The notes beneath the pieces were generated by a model. The model was not told where the DNA came from and made no database searches. It saw only the letters and a program-made list of their open reading frames with translations. A DNA stretch of 64,000 bases, taken from positions 62,001 to 126,000 of the forward strand of contig JBDVJO010000004.1 of the NCBI GenBank assembly GCA_039939375.1. The letters run 5' to 3'. The DNA comes from Paracrocinitomix sp039939375. Lineage in GTDB: Bacteria > Bacteroidota > Bacteroidia > Flavobacteriales_D > Crocinitomicaceae. This document shows positions 45,101 to 55,300 of the stretch, one piece after another. The translations under genes and the position numbers were made by a program. How positions within the stretch are numbered: position 1 is the first letter of the stretch; the number at the start of each line of letters is the position of its first letter.

Positions 45101-48100
45101 AAAGCTATTGGGCAAATGCCGTAGTTTTCATAAATTCCAGTAGTGATATTGTTTACATTTTGCTCAATAGTATATCCGAACTCTTGACCAAGCATATTTG
45201 AGCTGTTAAAAAACCTTCTTTCTTTTGAGTAAAACTCGTTTGCGTTTTGATAGGCACAGACATTCTCGTCATCTGTAAAATTTGCATCATCAATAAACCC
45301 ATATTGACCGGGGTCGTAGGCATTAGTCCCAATGCAGCCATTATAGCAGCCACCTGTATTAACAGCATATTCTTGCCCCCAAATTTCGTATAAATCTTGC
45401 TTTAAAGAAATATACATTCCTCTAAACAATTCCCAAATTTCATCTCTATCAGGATCACTACCAGAAACAGAGTAATTAGAAGCATTATACGCTGGCTCAA
45501 CTCCAATGGTAGACACATCTCTAACGGTCATTGCAGCAAATTCTAACAAATCTATAGTTTGGTAAGGAGATGCTTGAAAAGTGTAAGCTGTTGAAAAAGC
45601 TGATTTTCTAACACTAGGCTCTGGCAAATAAATTGAAGTAGAAGGATCTACATGAAAAATTGGATCTTTTAAAAGTAAGTTATCCAAGTCATTCATATTC
45701 CCAAAATCAGCATGTGAACTTGCCTCGTCCCACGTGCTAAATCCTAATAATAAATTGTCAACATCTTCGCTTGTATAATCAACTGAATTTACTGAGTAAC
45801 TATCATTAAATTCATCAGAACACCAACTTAAGTAACAGTATTCAGGATGGGCTGGTAATAAAGATTCTGCCCATGAATTTTCCCAAAAACCTAAAAAATC
45901 ATCTAGATAGGCCAAGTTGGTTGGTAGCGTATACAATTTCCCTGTTCCTACCTCTGTTAAGATATGCGTTCCTAAAGAAGTATTTGTAACTTGAGGATCA
46001 TAATTACCACCATTAGGAGTTACATATATTCTAGCTGGAGAACCGTCAGCATTCACATAAGGAATGCCACTAGCCGGATTTTTCCAATCAATTGTAGTTG
46101 CTCCTGGAAGCTCATTGTTTACATAATAAACCGATAGCAGCATATCACCAGATACTGCTCCATATTGACCATGAGGAGAAACATCCATAAGCATTTGGGC
46201 TCTCATTGCATCACAATAACTCAAATCACCGGCGCACAATTCGTCACACTCAGAATACATAGCAACATACTCACTATAAAACATTTCGTTCAATGAAGAC
46301 GAATCAGGGTCTGTCATTGTTGAAAACCCTGGATAATCAGTTTGTCTTTCATCTCGATAATCGGCATAATCACCTAAATTAGTAAAGCATTCTGCACAAG
46401 TCATTTCACAACCACTTAAATCAATTAACTCTTGAAATGCGGATTGCATCTCTGCTTCGGTTGGAATACAGTTTGAACTAATTAAATCTAAAATATATTG
46501 ATCAGCCAGTTCATTTACTGCTGATTCATTTATCACTAATTTTTTCTCAATATAGTATTCTCCAATAGGAATTGTTGGACTCGCAGAAGTAAACAAGCTT
46601 TGTGCACCGGATATTCCGTCATAAGTTTCTGTACCAACATTAGAACTAGTAGATCCTAAAGTTGTCGAGATTGGACTTACTAGCATTTCTTGACCACATT
46701 TGTCAACTAAAGTGACATTGAGGTCATAAACAAATGGGTAGTTGTAAGTGCTTGCGCCACATGTTACCTCATAATCTTCAGCCTTAAGTACATATTTATA
46801 CTTAAATTGCTCATTTTCTTGATACATATATTGAGTTGATGAACTTATCAAAGCATCTTTTGCATAAGTAAATCTGCCGGTAGATGATCTAATATTATCA
46901 TCCCATTCTTTATCTGAATGAGTCTGGTCAACTTTAGACAAAAGATCTACAGTAAGTGTAGAAATTGAAGATAAATCAACTCCTAATTCGTGCATAGCCG
47001 CCAAGTTTGATGGAGGCGAACCTACCAAAGCAGTGGCTATTACTCTTCCAAAGGGGTCTAAATAAGAAACACTTACTTGACCATTTGGGTCTATAACTAT
47101 GTTCTTTTTATATCTTTTTTTATACCCAACATTTGTTCCAAATAATCTATCCAGCTCAACCTGATAAGGTTGTGAGTAAAAATACCTTGTTGGATGATCT
47201 CCGTTTTCAAAATCAATAGTAAAATCATCTCCAACGCCACTTTGCACAGCTATCCTTCCAGTGTTGTCTGGCATATATTGAACCTGAACGAAAGGATATC
47301 CGTTTGCATCTGGCACATGATCTTGCCAATTTCCTTCTGTCGCAACTCCAGCACCATAATATTCACCGGCACCATTAAAGCCTAATCCATTAGGAGTAAG
47401 TGGTAAGCAACCTGATGGGCCAGGTGTTTCAGGAACCAGATCAAAATCAAAAAGGCTATATGGCTTTGTTCCTGCAGAATTAATATTAAATGCTGAGTGA
47501 TACTCTAACACATCATTTTCTTCACTTGTTGGGACAGGTAATATAGATATTGCGGCTCTACCTTCACTGTCATATATGGTTTCTCCGACAACCACGACAT
47601 CATTACTACTAATTTTCGTTGCAGACTGTCTATTCCTTAAAGAACCATCCAAATAAGAAACAACTTCTTTCTTTTTACCATCTTCAGCGTAGACAGCTTG
47701 ATACTGCCAGTTCTTCTTATAAACATGGTCCCAATCAATCAAAGCATAATGTGGAAAATCTGCAACATCTATTCTTGAATCAGTACCGGAAACCCAAGTT
47801 GACCACTTTCCAAATACTTCATTGTTATATGCTACATCTAAGTCATCATTATCCCAAATACCTACAGGCCTCATTCGATAAATAATAAATCCTTGATCAA
47901 ATATTAGAGGTATTTCATAGTGCTGTTTAGTCGTCCTTATTCTTGTAGAATTAAACTTAAATTCATTTTCTAAAAAAGGTACATTGCCAGCAGATTTGAA
48001 AGTACCATCTTGATTATAATTATTGACGAAAGTCCATTCAAGTTCATAAAATTCAGCACCTTCTATATAATTCCAGTAAAAACTCAATTCATCTTCTTTT

Positions 48101-48675
48101 GAATCACCGTTGATATCTAAAAATTCATCATTTAACAAATATCCTGGTTCAAAAACAGCATACTCATCAAGTTCATAATATCTTTCAACTTCCAATTCAA
48201 CTTCCATAAATGAATTTAAAGGAAGATCTGTTGCAGCACCACCTGTTATATTCACAGCTGTAATTTCTACATCTAACCTATGATAATTGTTAATTCTTTT
48301 GACTGCGAGAATTATATCATTCATTGTAGAACTAGAAGGATCATAAACAATTTGTAAGTCAAATGTAACGGGAGTAACTGCAACTCCATAAGAATTATAC
48401 GGAGTTACTGAAACTCCAATAGTGATATCAAATGCACTTTGTGCGTATTCTGTGATTCCTTCTTCAATTCCAAGTTTCACAAAAGCAGAGACATTAGATA
48501 CAACAAAGTTTCCATTACCATTTATTACTTCAAAGTATTTTCCGTCTTGAATCGTAAAAGTGGAGGCGCCGTTGTTGTATGCTTCACCATTAATTCTTTG
48601 AGTATAAATTTCTTTTTTTGCCTGGGTAACCAGACTAATTAAAAGGAACGAAAATAATATTATTATATGTTTCAT
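39112..48675 (-). CDS. Giant RHS-repeat protein with LamG domain and variable toxin-like tip
   Basis: This 3187-aa exported protein has a signal peptide (FLLISLVTQA). Residues to about 1870 are a long beta-rich, Cys-containing region. YD/RHS repeats follow (about 1870-2600; for example YYDQAGNLIRTVPP, RFWYDGLGRIVAS), then a LamG/concanavalin-like domain (about 2615-2815; MTIEAWVKLNS, DNAWHHVVGTY). The RHS core end (YYPFGMIMDG to DPLAGKYPHNSPYAF) lies at about 2835-2922. The variable 265-residue tip has WHGS and LILHHCYTG, a possible His-Cys pair, and an SH3b-like end (VNLRSSPNSGGDYVVGYALKG). It overlaps the LolA-like gene by 4 bases (ATGA). It resembles the C component of Tc toxins or a teneurin-like cocoon. 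Confidence 0.85.
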   Translation of the reverse strand: MKHIIILFSFLLISLVTQAKKEIYTQRINGEAYNNGASTFTIQDGKYFEVINGNGNFVVSNVSAFVKLGIEEGITEYAQSAFDITIGVSVTPYNSYGVAVTPVTFDLQIVYDPSSSTMNDIILAVKRINNYHRLDVEITAVNITGGAATDLPLNSFMEVELEVERYYELDEYAVFEPGYLLNDEFLDINGDSKEDELSFYWNYIEGAEFYELEWTFVNNYNQDGTFKSAGNVPFLENEFKFNSTRIRTTKQHYEIPLIFDQGFIIYRMRPVGIWDNDDLDVAYNNEVFGKWSTWVSGTDSRIDVADFPHYALIDWDHVYKKNWQYQAVYAEDGKKKEVVSYLDGSLRNRQSATKISSNDVVVVGETIYDSEGRAAISILPVPTSEENDVLEYHSAFNINSAGTKPYSLFDFDLVPETPGPSGCLPLTPNGLGFNGAGEYYGAGVATEGNWQDHVPDANGYPFVQVQYMPDNTGRIAVQSGVGDDFTIDFENGDHPTRYFYSQPYQVELDRLFGTNVGYKKRYKKNIVIDPNGQVSVSYLDPFGRVIATALVGSPPSNLAAMHELGVDLSSISTLTVDLLSKVDQTHSDKEWDDNIRSSTGRFTYAKDALISSSTQYMYQENEQFKYKYVLKAEDYEVTCGASTYNYPFVYDLNVTLVDKCGQEMLVSPISTTLGSTSSNVGTETYDGISGAQSLFTSASPTIPIGEYYIEKKLVINESAVNELADQYILDLISSNCIPTEAEMQSAFQELIDLSGCEMTCAECFTNLGDYADYRDERQTDYPGFSTMTDPDSSSLNEMFYSEYVAMYSECDELCAGDLSYCDAMRAQMLMDVSPHGQYGAVSGDMLLSVYYVNNELPGATTIDWKNPASGIPYVNADGSPARIYVTPNGGNYDPQVTNTSLGTHILTEVGTGKLYTLPTNLAYLDDFLGFWENSWAESLLPAHPEYCYLSWCSDEFNDSYSVNSVDYTSEDVDNLLLGFSTWDEASSHADFGNMNDLDNLLLKDPIFHVDPSTSIYLPEPSVRKSAFSTAYTFQASPYQTIDLLEFAAMTVRDVSTIGVEPAYNASNYSVSGSDPDRDEIWELFRGMYISLKQDLYEIWGQEYAVNTGGCYNGCIGTNAYDPGQYGFIDDANFTDDENVCAYQNANEFYSKERRFFNSSNMLGQEFGYTIEQNVNNITTGIYENYGICPIAFEVLNFLNGLTAADGMQPSSALDLNATDYFGILLYEAFGGPISSDYTFNPPSAEVMTYTYSVEDFVTTNDDRVLEMEINNPTSSNTCNYINLVLPTYANSSSMNFTWDVSDYGTNWQIESFESFYFVGESSGVYSFQIIANVDDDMDSGTDSKELLIDGETCLMVGNCVADGGAGSPSSTDPGAVLIPCQPLEEAASLVELFNFMLQDNGGTPYFFSGSTVDLSTGTLGTQLTNNVFLDWMTTGGHDWDYSSTTGITTILITDQSSGDYYQIKFNDLPTFPTVTGFVNIQALVAPTFLLTAQLSDNSYIEVPATIEFMPYLGTIKDLALGDCGDCLSDPGGTIVIGTGVLVDNLLKDQDAADIPDIIYEILGLKGQEAGVTIADTIINNQFIYQILDRYDEVAAEFVMQVNDPSFDPSIHEIDSIGAFYLDPFSGNSSFKVPIIVDDSWIEITGQSNIPMNPCSCSDQIDPPLSCEAAYEIYHEGMDDINVSADPDLTIMTLSDFCALDYEDHLASYLLLIENAIDDGFSEATINSSYTFSQYVNSVLLNDEQIYNYASYNDIITGSLGIHPSLFEDVVYCEPCETLFDHHIDNSGTMTLDDFCGLYPESCQDEPLVDGDIWDDTTLTITNDCEDWLIEQAIANASAEYQVLIENKKNEFIHNYIELAMSSAIETFVCEVPDNEFNYTLYYYDQAGNLIRTVPPNGVNRVDSQIAIDDIIAKRNNEDVSTYDPEHGYLTSYGYNALNQLVIQRTPDGGTSRFWYDGLGRIVASQNQQQAQDDLFSYTKFDALGRIIEVGELEADPSELDVDGVPTTNFDDPDYPDNFAANSGAERSQITRTYYDEPLSSLINGDELNGRNRIGSVTYIDYYTTNDNEYQSAYHYGYDIHGNVLKMVQEIRREEEVENSGLTSTVDYEYDLVSGNVLKVKYNAGKIDQFYHKYEYDADNRITRAYTSEDDVNWISEEKYFYYDHGPLARTETGHEKIQGSDYAYTTNGWLKSVNGTSLNAAEVDMGEDGAIIGLNLNKNIGRDAYGFGLTYYTDDYEARTTGGDSFLGDLSSVAPTYGLFNGNISQMATAMMDINENLMDLVANDYQYDQLNRIVNMDAFIQDVGSITEPNAGYEYNGASSTNTYHTEYTYDHNGNLLKLQRQSGTTTIDDFTYHYYDNSDPVNPTGSYNESSIFTAGNNVNATNKLAYVDDGGTSGSTDLLDQNSGNYAYNHIGQLVSDDQEDIESIEWTVTGKVKKITRSTGSTKADLEFIYDPMGNRIAKIVKDRTGGNSTNEDEWTYHYYTKDASGNTMGVYQKTVSESGSELTETYALNELNLYGSRRVGLLSKNITVGIRISEPANDIGTGTWYTTEGYYSNIKQHSSVDVDLTYVADPSTEDLTVELGKRNYEFSNHLGNVLEVLSDKKLPNSEDANFLSFTGTTENATTGSNVSLGVNTEMTIEAWVKLNSSALKIIAAQTDGSNDRGMMLYTVSGVLRLSGYNSSSSNYIVYGTTNINDNAWHHVVGTYGANGEWNTYVDGVLEGNNPGASGNMNGLSAPVTIGSQILAGTGEVSIKEVSIWDTEKSGTDVLNAYNGYVGYTGTESGIVGYWKVDEGSGTALDDLTANSNNLSTTGSPTWSSEDLITYNSPDVISYSDYYPFGMIMDGRNGSSGDYRYGFQGQEMDDEIKGEGNSVNYKYRMHDPRIGRFFAVDPLAGKYPHNSPYAFSENRVIDGVELEGLEVKLINGDVHSSWHGSQRGVREPFKSSADANSWYSNSNYESYLKTTDAGDVVKSGVYVLILHHCYTGAPKYTLDANNNITGVASESYAQSYSRDKGIMVIAPDARVPLGSFKGGVQIHEGTDPNGIYQSDAAAENKKAIAWGNWRVYNKGVLVAVFDGAWAPNSAPTTAEIQNHRMNFSYTVNQNGGHGGVNLRSSPNSGGDYVVGYALKGTNLVPTGSVEGDFMQVYIQSADGTTDTGRSFWVTTDSNYVQENHDYTNKQSLSTD

Positions 48676-49379
48676 CTATGCAGTCTTTGATCAATTATAC
48701 TATAATCTCTGTAGGCTTCTTTAAGCTGAAAAGATCCTTTTTCATATGAAAAATACTTTTCAGTATTACAATCAATACTGGAAGTATATTTTATGTCAGA
48801 ATATTTTATTTCCATCCTCAAATAATCTTTTTTAGACTCACCCTTCTCCGTATAATACTCCGTTAAATTGGAATAGTAGAAAACTACCTTTTGTGGAATA
48901 AAATTAGATTTAGATATCGTGATTTTAGCCTGTTTATATTCCTTTGCCATGTACCCTTTAAACGTTAAAGAGAAGGTATATGAACTTGTGTTTTCAAAAC
49001 GCTCAATAGTTTCACACATTTCTATAGCCGTGTCAAAACTTAGGAATTCTTGTGTTGTCATTTTATTTTTATCGTTGACTACAATCAATTTATCCGCCTC
49101 ATCTATAAAGACCGACCATTTATCATCTTGAATCATTTTTGTATTTTCTATTTGATAAAAATATGCCCCTTTGTTTTTAGTATAATTTCCCGAACTGTGA
49201 TCAATGATTTTTGTTCCAGTTGCACTATAAACATTATAATCTAAAGAGATTGACAAAACATCCATATTGAGGGATTCTTTCGCCATCTTCAATTGGTCTT
49301 TATATTCTTCTGGAATGGTTGCACTTACAAAAAATATAGTTAATGCTATGATTGCTAAAAATTGAAATACTTTTTTCAC
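48672..49379 (-). CDS. LolA-like periplasmic protein
   Basis: This 235-aa protein starts at GTG 49379, which overlaps the SpvB-like stop codon by one base (TAGTG). A signal peptide (FLAIIALTIFFVSA) is followed by a strand-rich chain of about 200 residues with the pattern of a half-barrel (ISLDYNVYSATGTKIIDHSSGNY, YFYQIENTKMI, KLIVVNDKNK), like LolA-type lipoprotein carriers. No lipobox is present, so it is probably soluble in the periplasm. Its place between the two giants suggests a dedicated chaperone or carrier for them. The fold is an inference. Confidence 0.55.
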   Translation of the reverse strand: MKKVFQFLAIIALTIFFVSATIPEEYKDQLKMAKESLNMDVLSISLDYNVYSATGTKIIDHSSGNYTKNKGAYFYQIENTKMIQDDKWSVFIDEADKLIVVNDKNKMTTQEFLSFDTAIEMCETIERFENTSSYTFSLTFKGYMAKEYKQAKITISKSNFIPQKVVFYYSNLTEYYTEKGESKKDYLRMEIKYSDIKYTSSIDCNTEKYFSYEKGSFQLKEAYRDYSIIDQRLHR

Positions 49380-52300
49380 TATAATCCCCCTTTAATTACT
49401 CCACTTCTGGATTCTTGAATTGTCACTATGCCACGTTCTGTCTCTTTTTTAATTCTGATTAACCCACCTTCTTCATTATATTCATAGAAAGTTGCGAAGT
49501 TATTGTCATCCAGCTGCGCCATAAGTCTCAAGTTTATAGCATCATAAACATAGGTTGCCATTGAACTGTTAAAAGGTTGAATCCTAATATCATCTAGATA
49601 CACTTTCGTTACTTGTGTATTATTGAAAGAAAGCGTAAACAGAGAAACACCAGCAGAGGGTAGACTTATCCCGTCTATTGTAAACGAGTATTCAACTTTT
49701 TGCCATCCGTCAATGATATTTGATTTTCTTGCAGCGCTTAAGGTTAAAGTTGTACCATCTGCAGTGACAATAGGATCCAGTCCAGTATAATTAGACACCA
49801 ATGGTCCTTGATCTGATCTTTTCACCCAATAACTCAGGACATATTTTTTATCTTCTGCTACAACTGTCTGATTTTGGGCGTAATTGCGTACATCATAAGT
49901 TTCAGGACCGAAATTTCCTTGACATTCACAATCCCGAACTTCGTAAGGAATAGTTTTAGCTGAAATTACTTCTCCATCTTTTTCCAAAGTACGAACTAAA
50001 CCAATAAAAGAATTCCCACTCAATTCCATAGAATAGCGACCGGTATGCGATTCTGCGCTAGACCTAGTTGCATTTTCAAAAGCAAAATGTCTGTTTTTAC
50101 AGCTTTCTTCATCATAATAGTCATAGTCTTCAAATCCGTCATATCCAATTTGACGATAAGTCGCGTTAGCGGCAACAGCTATTGGAAGAGTATTTGCGTA
50201 ACCATTAATAGCCGCTGAAAAACGAAACAGAGCATCCATATTTTCACGTTCCATTCCATCTTGATCATATCCCCTAAAGGCCGTAATTGCTTTTACCCAT
50301 GTCCAATTTATTTCATTTTTAACCCACTTATTAGATACCATTGTCCAGAAGTAATTAAAGTCTTCATACTTGCCTTGTGTTCTAATATTAGTGAGTTGGT
50401 CAGGGTTTTCTAATGCAGCCAAATCAAAATTCATTTGATGCCTCAAACCAAGTTTAGTCCATCCCTTTAAGGATCTCCATACTCCTTGAACATTTTCAAC
50501 AAAAGGATTTATGATGTCCGATTCTTGTATTCCACATAATTCAACGTTTGGATCTGGAATACCATCATAACATTCCCACAACGGGCACCATTCTCCCATG
50601 TATCCATTATAAAGAATATAATCCGTTCCTGTGGATCCTCCAAAATCTGCATTAAACTCTAAATGGTATAAATCAACATTGTCACTTAATGGTGATGCCA
50701 AGGATATGTTAGTAAAACCAATATTTGGTAAACTATTCCAAGATGGCCATGCACCTACGAATCCATTTACTCCAGGAACAGGTCCGGCAGTTATTACCTG
50801 ATCTACGGTTAATGGATCGTAATTAGATGCCTCAAACACATAAAATGGACAGGGGTCAATATTTTTATTGAATGTTCCAGATCCGTTAATTACATAGTCT
50901 CCCATATTAGCGGTTAATTCACAATCCTCAGTAACTGTATATCCTTCTTCAAAACCACCACATTTGAGTCCCCAATCTTCTGAAAACTCAGTTGCGGATG
51001 CTGAAATCACTTCTGTATCACTATAAGTATCATCAAATGAATTATCAGCCATATCTTGTAAATCTCCTTGATCATCACGGGTAGGATCGGACTTCATTGT
51101 TAGAAGACCAACAGGTAGTGATTGTTGGTTTCTTCTACCAGACCTTATAACTTTAACGCTAGAGATACTAGTTACATTTAAAGGATTACCATCAATATCA
51201 ATAAAGTAAACATCAGAACCAGATACATCTAAGACCCAAGCTTTTTCTTCAAGGTCAGAAGTTCCGTTATTGTATGCGATTAAAACTTCATCACCTTTTA
51301 CAAAGTTAGACGAACCAGTTCCTGCGTAATAATCTCCTCCAGATGCAGTCATTGCTCCAACTGTTAATCCAATATTCTTATAGGCTTGCCCCATTCTATC
51401 ATAAGTCCAATGTGCTGGAAACTTCATACTATAGAAAGGATCTGAAAATTCATTTTTTGTTTTTGTGAGTAAAACTTCACCTGTCTCCCTATCCCATGCC
51501 AAATTTTCTGTAGATACGGCAGCTCCATTATCAAATGTCACTACCTCTCTTAACAAACCATATCTATTTATGACCTTGGTTGTTACAGCTGATCTGAATC
51601 TTGTAACCTGCCTACTAAAAGTGGGAAAGAAACTTGGAACTGTAAAACCAATGGAGATTAGAAAGTTCCCCAGGTTTGAATCCACTCCACCGGAAATATT
51701 CTCAGTGCGGTTTTGTCTAAAATCTGTTATAATATCATATTCTACTCCAATTGTATGCTCTTCAACAGTCCCATCAGCGCCAATTGTAAGGGCATTGTTA
51801 TCAAGACGAACATCATCCCAAGAGATGTTTTGAAGTCCGGTAATTCCTAGATCGTCATAATCTTGAGGAATGGTAGTTGAAGCATATATATGCCTAACTC
51901 CAGTAATAGGCACATCATTCCCTTCTGCATACACCATTTGAGATTTTAATTTACCGTCCATGTCATTTAACTCAATCACATATCCTTGGCTAACATTAGC
52001 ATGTTCTCTTGAGTTCAATTTTAATAATTTAGTGATTAGGTCTGGTGAAAATGGCTTACTATCCATTTTAGTTTGCCTTACAATCGTTGGAAAATCTTTA
52101 GTAGTGTAAAATTCGGTGACTGTTTTACCAGTTCTGTTACCAGATACGTAATTTGTTAGATCGCGCTCGTATACTTTATTGATGCTGCTTACCTCGACTC
52201 TACCATAGGTGATTTTTGGAGTCGGATAAAAAGAGAGTCCGTATGGTTTTTCAATTACATACTTATCGTCTGGAACCATAAATCTCTTGACGTCAAAAGA

Positions 52301-55300
52301 CAATGGAGTTATAAGTGGATTTTCTTTACTTATGATAGGTTCAAAAGTAGCAACACCACTAGATGCACCTTCCTCATCTATATATTTATACTCTTGGCCA
52401 TAATAATCTCCTTCATTAACATCATTTGTCATTTCGTCCCATTCATCTGTCAGTGAAATCGTTTTAACCCTTGAGCCCCCTCCTAATTTGTTGTCTGATG
52501 GGGTTGGAAGTCTGACCCAACTTTTATTTCGGTTAAAATACTTTCCGATTCCTTTATTTCTAATAAAACCGTTTGGTCCATTGAAGACTTCAGCAAATGA
52601 GCTAATTGAAGCACCAATAGCTTCAACAATACCAGTTTGATCAGACCCAGGTCCTGTAGCAATGGTTCCTCCAACCTGATCGTAAGCTACATGCGGATTG
52701 TGAATTCTTACCCATTGCCAAGTTGTTTTAGCAATAGGGTGTGAATCTAAACTACCATCTTTATTCTCTTCATGAACTGCCTTGAACTTGAAACAACCAT
52801 ACTTTTCACCATTAATTTCTACTATTCCAGCATCAGCATAGTCACCTGCATCATCAATTTCGGCGTAACCAGAAACATATTCTGACATGCTCCAACCTGC
52901 TGAGCCTGCTGATTTCTCTTCTAAATCCATGTAAAAATTGAATCTGATTGGGTCATCTCCAAGAGGCCTAAGCATTTTATCCTTAAACTTTGAGTCAGTA
53001 TAAGATGCTGCTCCATCAGGCAATTCTACCACTGTCCATAAATAATCTACTTCTCCGGAGTTGTCTCCATCACCCCATAATCTGTTTTCTAAATCTGTAA
53101 TATATGTCGCAGAAGTTATATCTGCCTTGCTTTCTGCAGTCCCTACAACATTTAAAAACTCCATAACTCCTTTATTCTGAACAGAACTGTAATCATTACT
53201 TTCATAATTAATCTTCATTTGCCCACCTGAAGGAAGAATAATATCAGTTAAATGCCATTGCGCCACATTTATGTCTTCTTGTGCTTTATCTTGTTCAACA
53301 TAAGGATTTTCAGCATTATTTGTTTGAGAATAAGTAGTTGGCTCGTTTGGTTTGAAAGTCCCCCACATGTTATAATCTTTAAGATCATAAGGAGCATTTC
53401 CTTCAGCATCCTCGCCTGCAATGCCATCTACATCACCATATTTAAATTTATAGGCACTTAACTTTCCTTTATCAGATTTTCCGTAAGAGAAATAGACCTC
53501 TCGAAGCGTTAATTTTCCTTTATTCTCATTAATGTCTTGCGAGTCGACTATTTCACTATCTCCGTCATTATTAGGTACATTTGGGCACAAATAATAATCA
53601 TAAACAAAATGGACTTCCTTTATAGGAGTGGCATCATTTAAATCAAGAATATGCGCTTCATAGTCAGGTTTGGTAAACAAGGAGATTTTCTCTAGTTTTT
53701 TCATTGAATCTAAACCTTCGCCACCATTTTCACCATCACTTTCATGCGCATCATGTCTGTTTCCGGTTGTAAAAATCGCAACATGGGTTTTGGTTTCAAT
53801 TTTTTCTAAATACCAAATTTCTTTTTGACCATAAATATAACTTGCCTTGTTATCTCCATCTAACGTTCTTAAACCTTCATTAAGGTTTGCTTTATTTTCT
53901 TCATATGGTACACGCCAATCATATTCATCATAAGCCTGATTATAAGTGAATTTAGTATATGTCCCATAGTCATCAGCAGATGGTCCATCATTTGTTCGAT
54001 CAACATAGTCAGCTGAAACAACCGCTGTTAACAAATATGAATGTGCGAATGGAGGAAGCGTAGTAGCTTCGTAAAAATGATCAATCCCGTTTTGATTATT
54101 CACAGAGTTGTCCACACCTGCCACATAAGTTACTTTTCCTGAACCATCATCTGAAGCATCTCCCACGCTGAAGGTAACTTCTTTTTGCAGCGTATTGTAT
54201 GCAGGTAAACCATAAATATATTTCACACCATCAGCTCTAACAACTGAAATTTCTCCGTTATGATAATCTTCCGCACCTGAATAAATTTCTTCGTCAATGG
54301 GCAAACCAACAAGTTCAGATTCCTCAACTGATAGTTGAGAGAATACCATATTTCTTTTTGCTCTATCACCAACTGTTCTTTTAGTCTCAAAATTAACTGG
54401 AATAGAAATGTCTGTATTGGAATAAAGTGTTTGCATTGCTTCTACATTATTACCGAAAGTATATTTCAATTTTATCGCAACGGGATCAAAACCACCCATG
54501 TTAGATAATAATGGGTCTTCATCTACAGCTAACTCTCCAACTTGTTTAAAGTAAACTGGCTCAAACAAACTACCATTTTCTAATTTTTGGAATTCAAATT
54601 TATTCTTGGCTTTATTCGTCCAATTTTTCCATTTTTTAGTTGTTTGAGTAGATATATTCAAATCCAAATCAAATCCACCATCAACTAAATTTCCAGTTGT
54701 AAAGTCAATTCCTAACGCGCCGTCAACACCTGTACTTGATACTCGGCTATCATAAACATGTCCAATATCACTTCTAAATGGCCTGAACATTCCAGCCATT
54801 CCTTGACCAACAGCAGAATATAGATCATATGTGTAATTTGTTACGGGTAAATTTGGGGATCCCTTGGTGTATGAAACATCTTTCTCTCTATTAAAATCAT
54901 GAATTACTTTCTGTAAATCTTGAGCATCTTGAGAATTCTGATATCCAAATGCTGGAAATTCAAGATTTTTTGTTCTAAGTCCTTGATGCATATAGTATCC
55001 ATTAATATCCATAGTTCCATCTGCAGTAAAAAATCCAGTACCTAATTTTCCAGAAAATGAAACTCCTGCATTAATTTTAGGGAATTCAACCATTGGCACA
55101 TATGTATTTGATGGCATGGAAATACTTGACCCAGTTGAACCCGCACTTTTTTTGGTAATTGGTCCGGGATTTGTTATTCCAAAATATTTTAATAATGCAT
55201 CTTTTTGATTAGCATCAAGCTCAGTTTCGGAATATTTAGACGCCTTTGCATGCAAAGTTGCACCTTTGAAACCTTCTCTGGAATTAAATGCCAAGCCTAC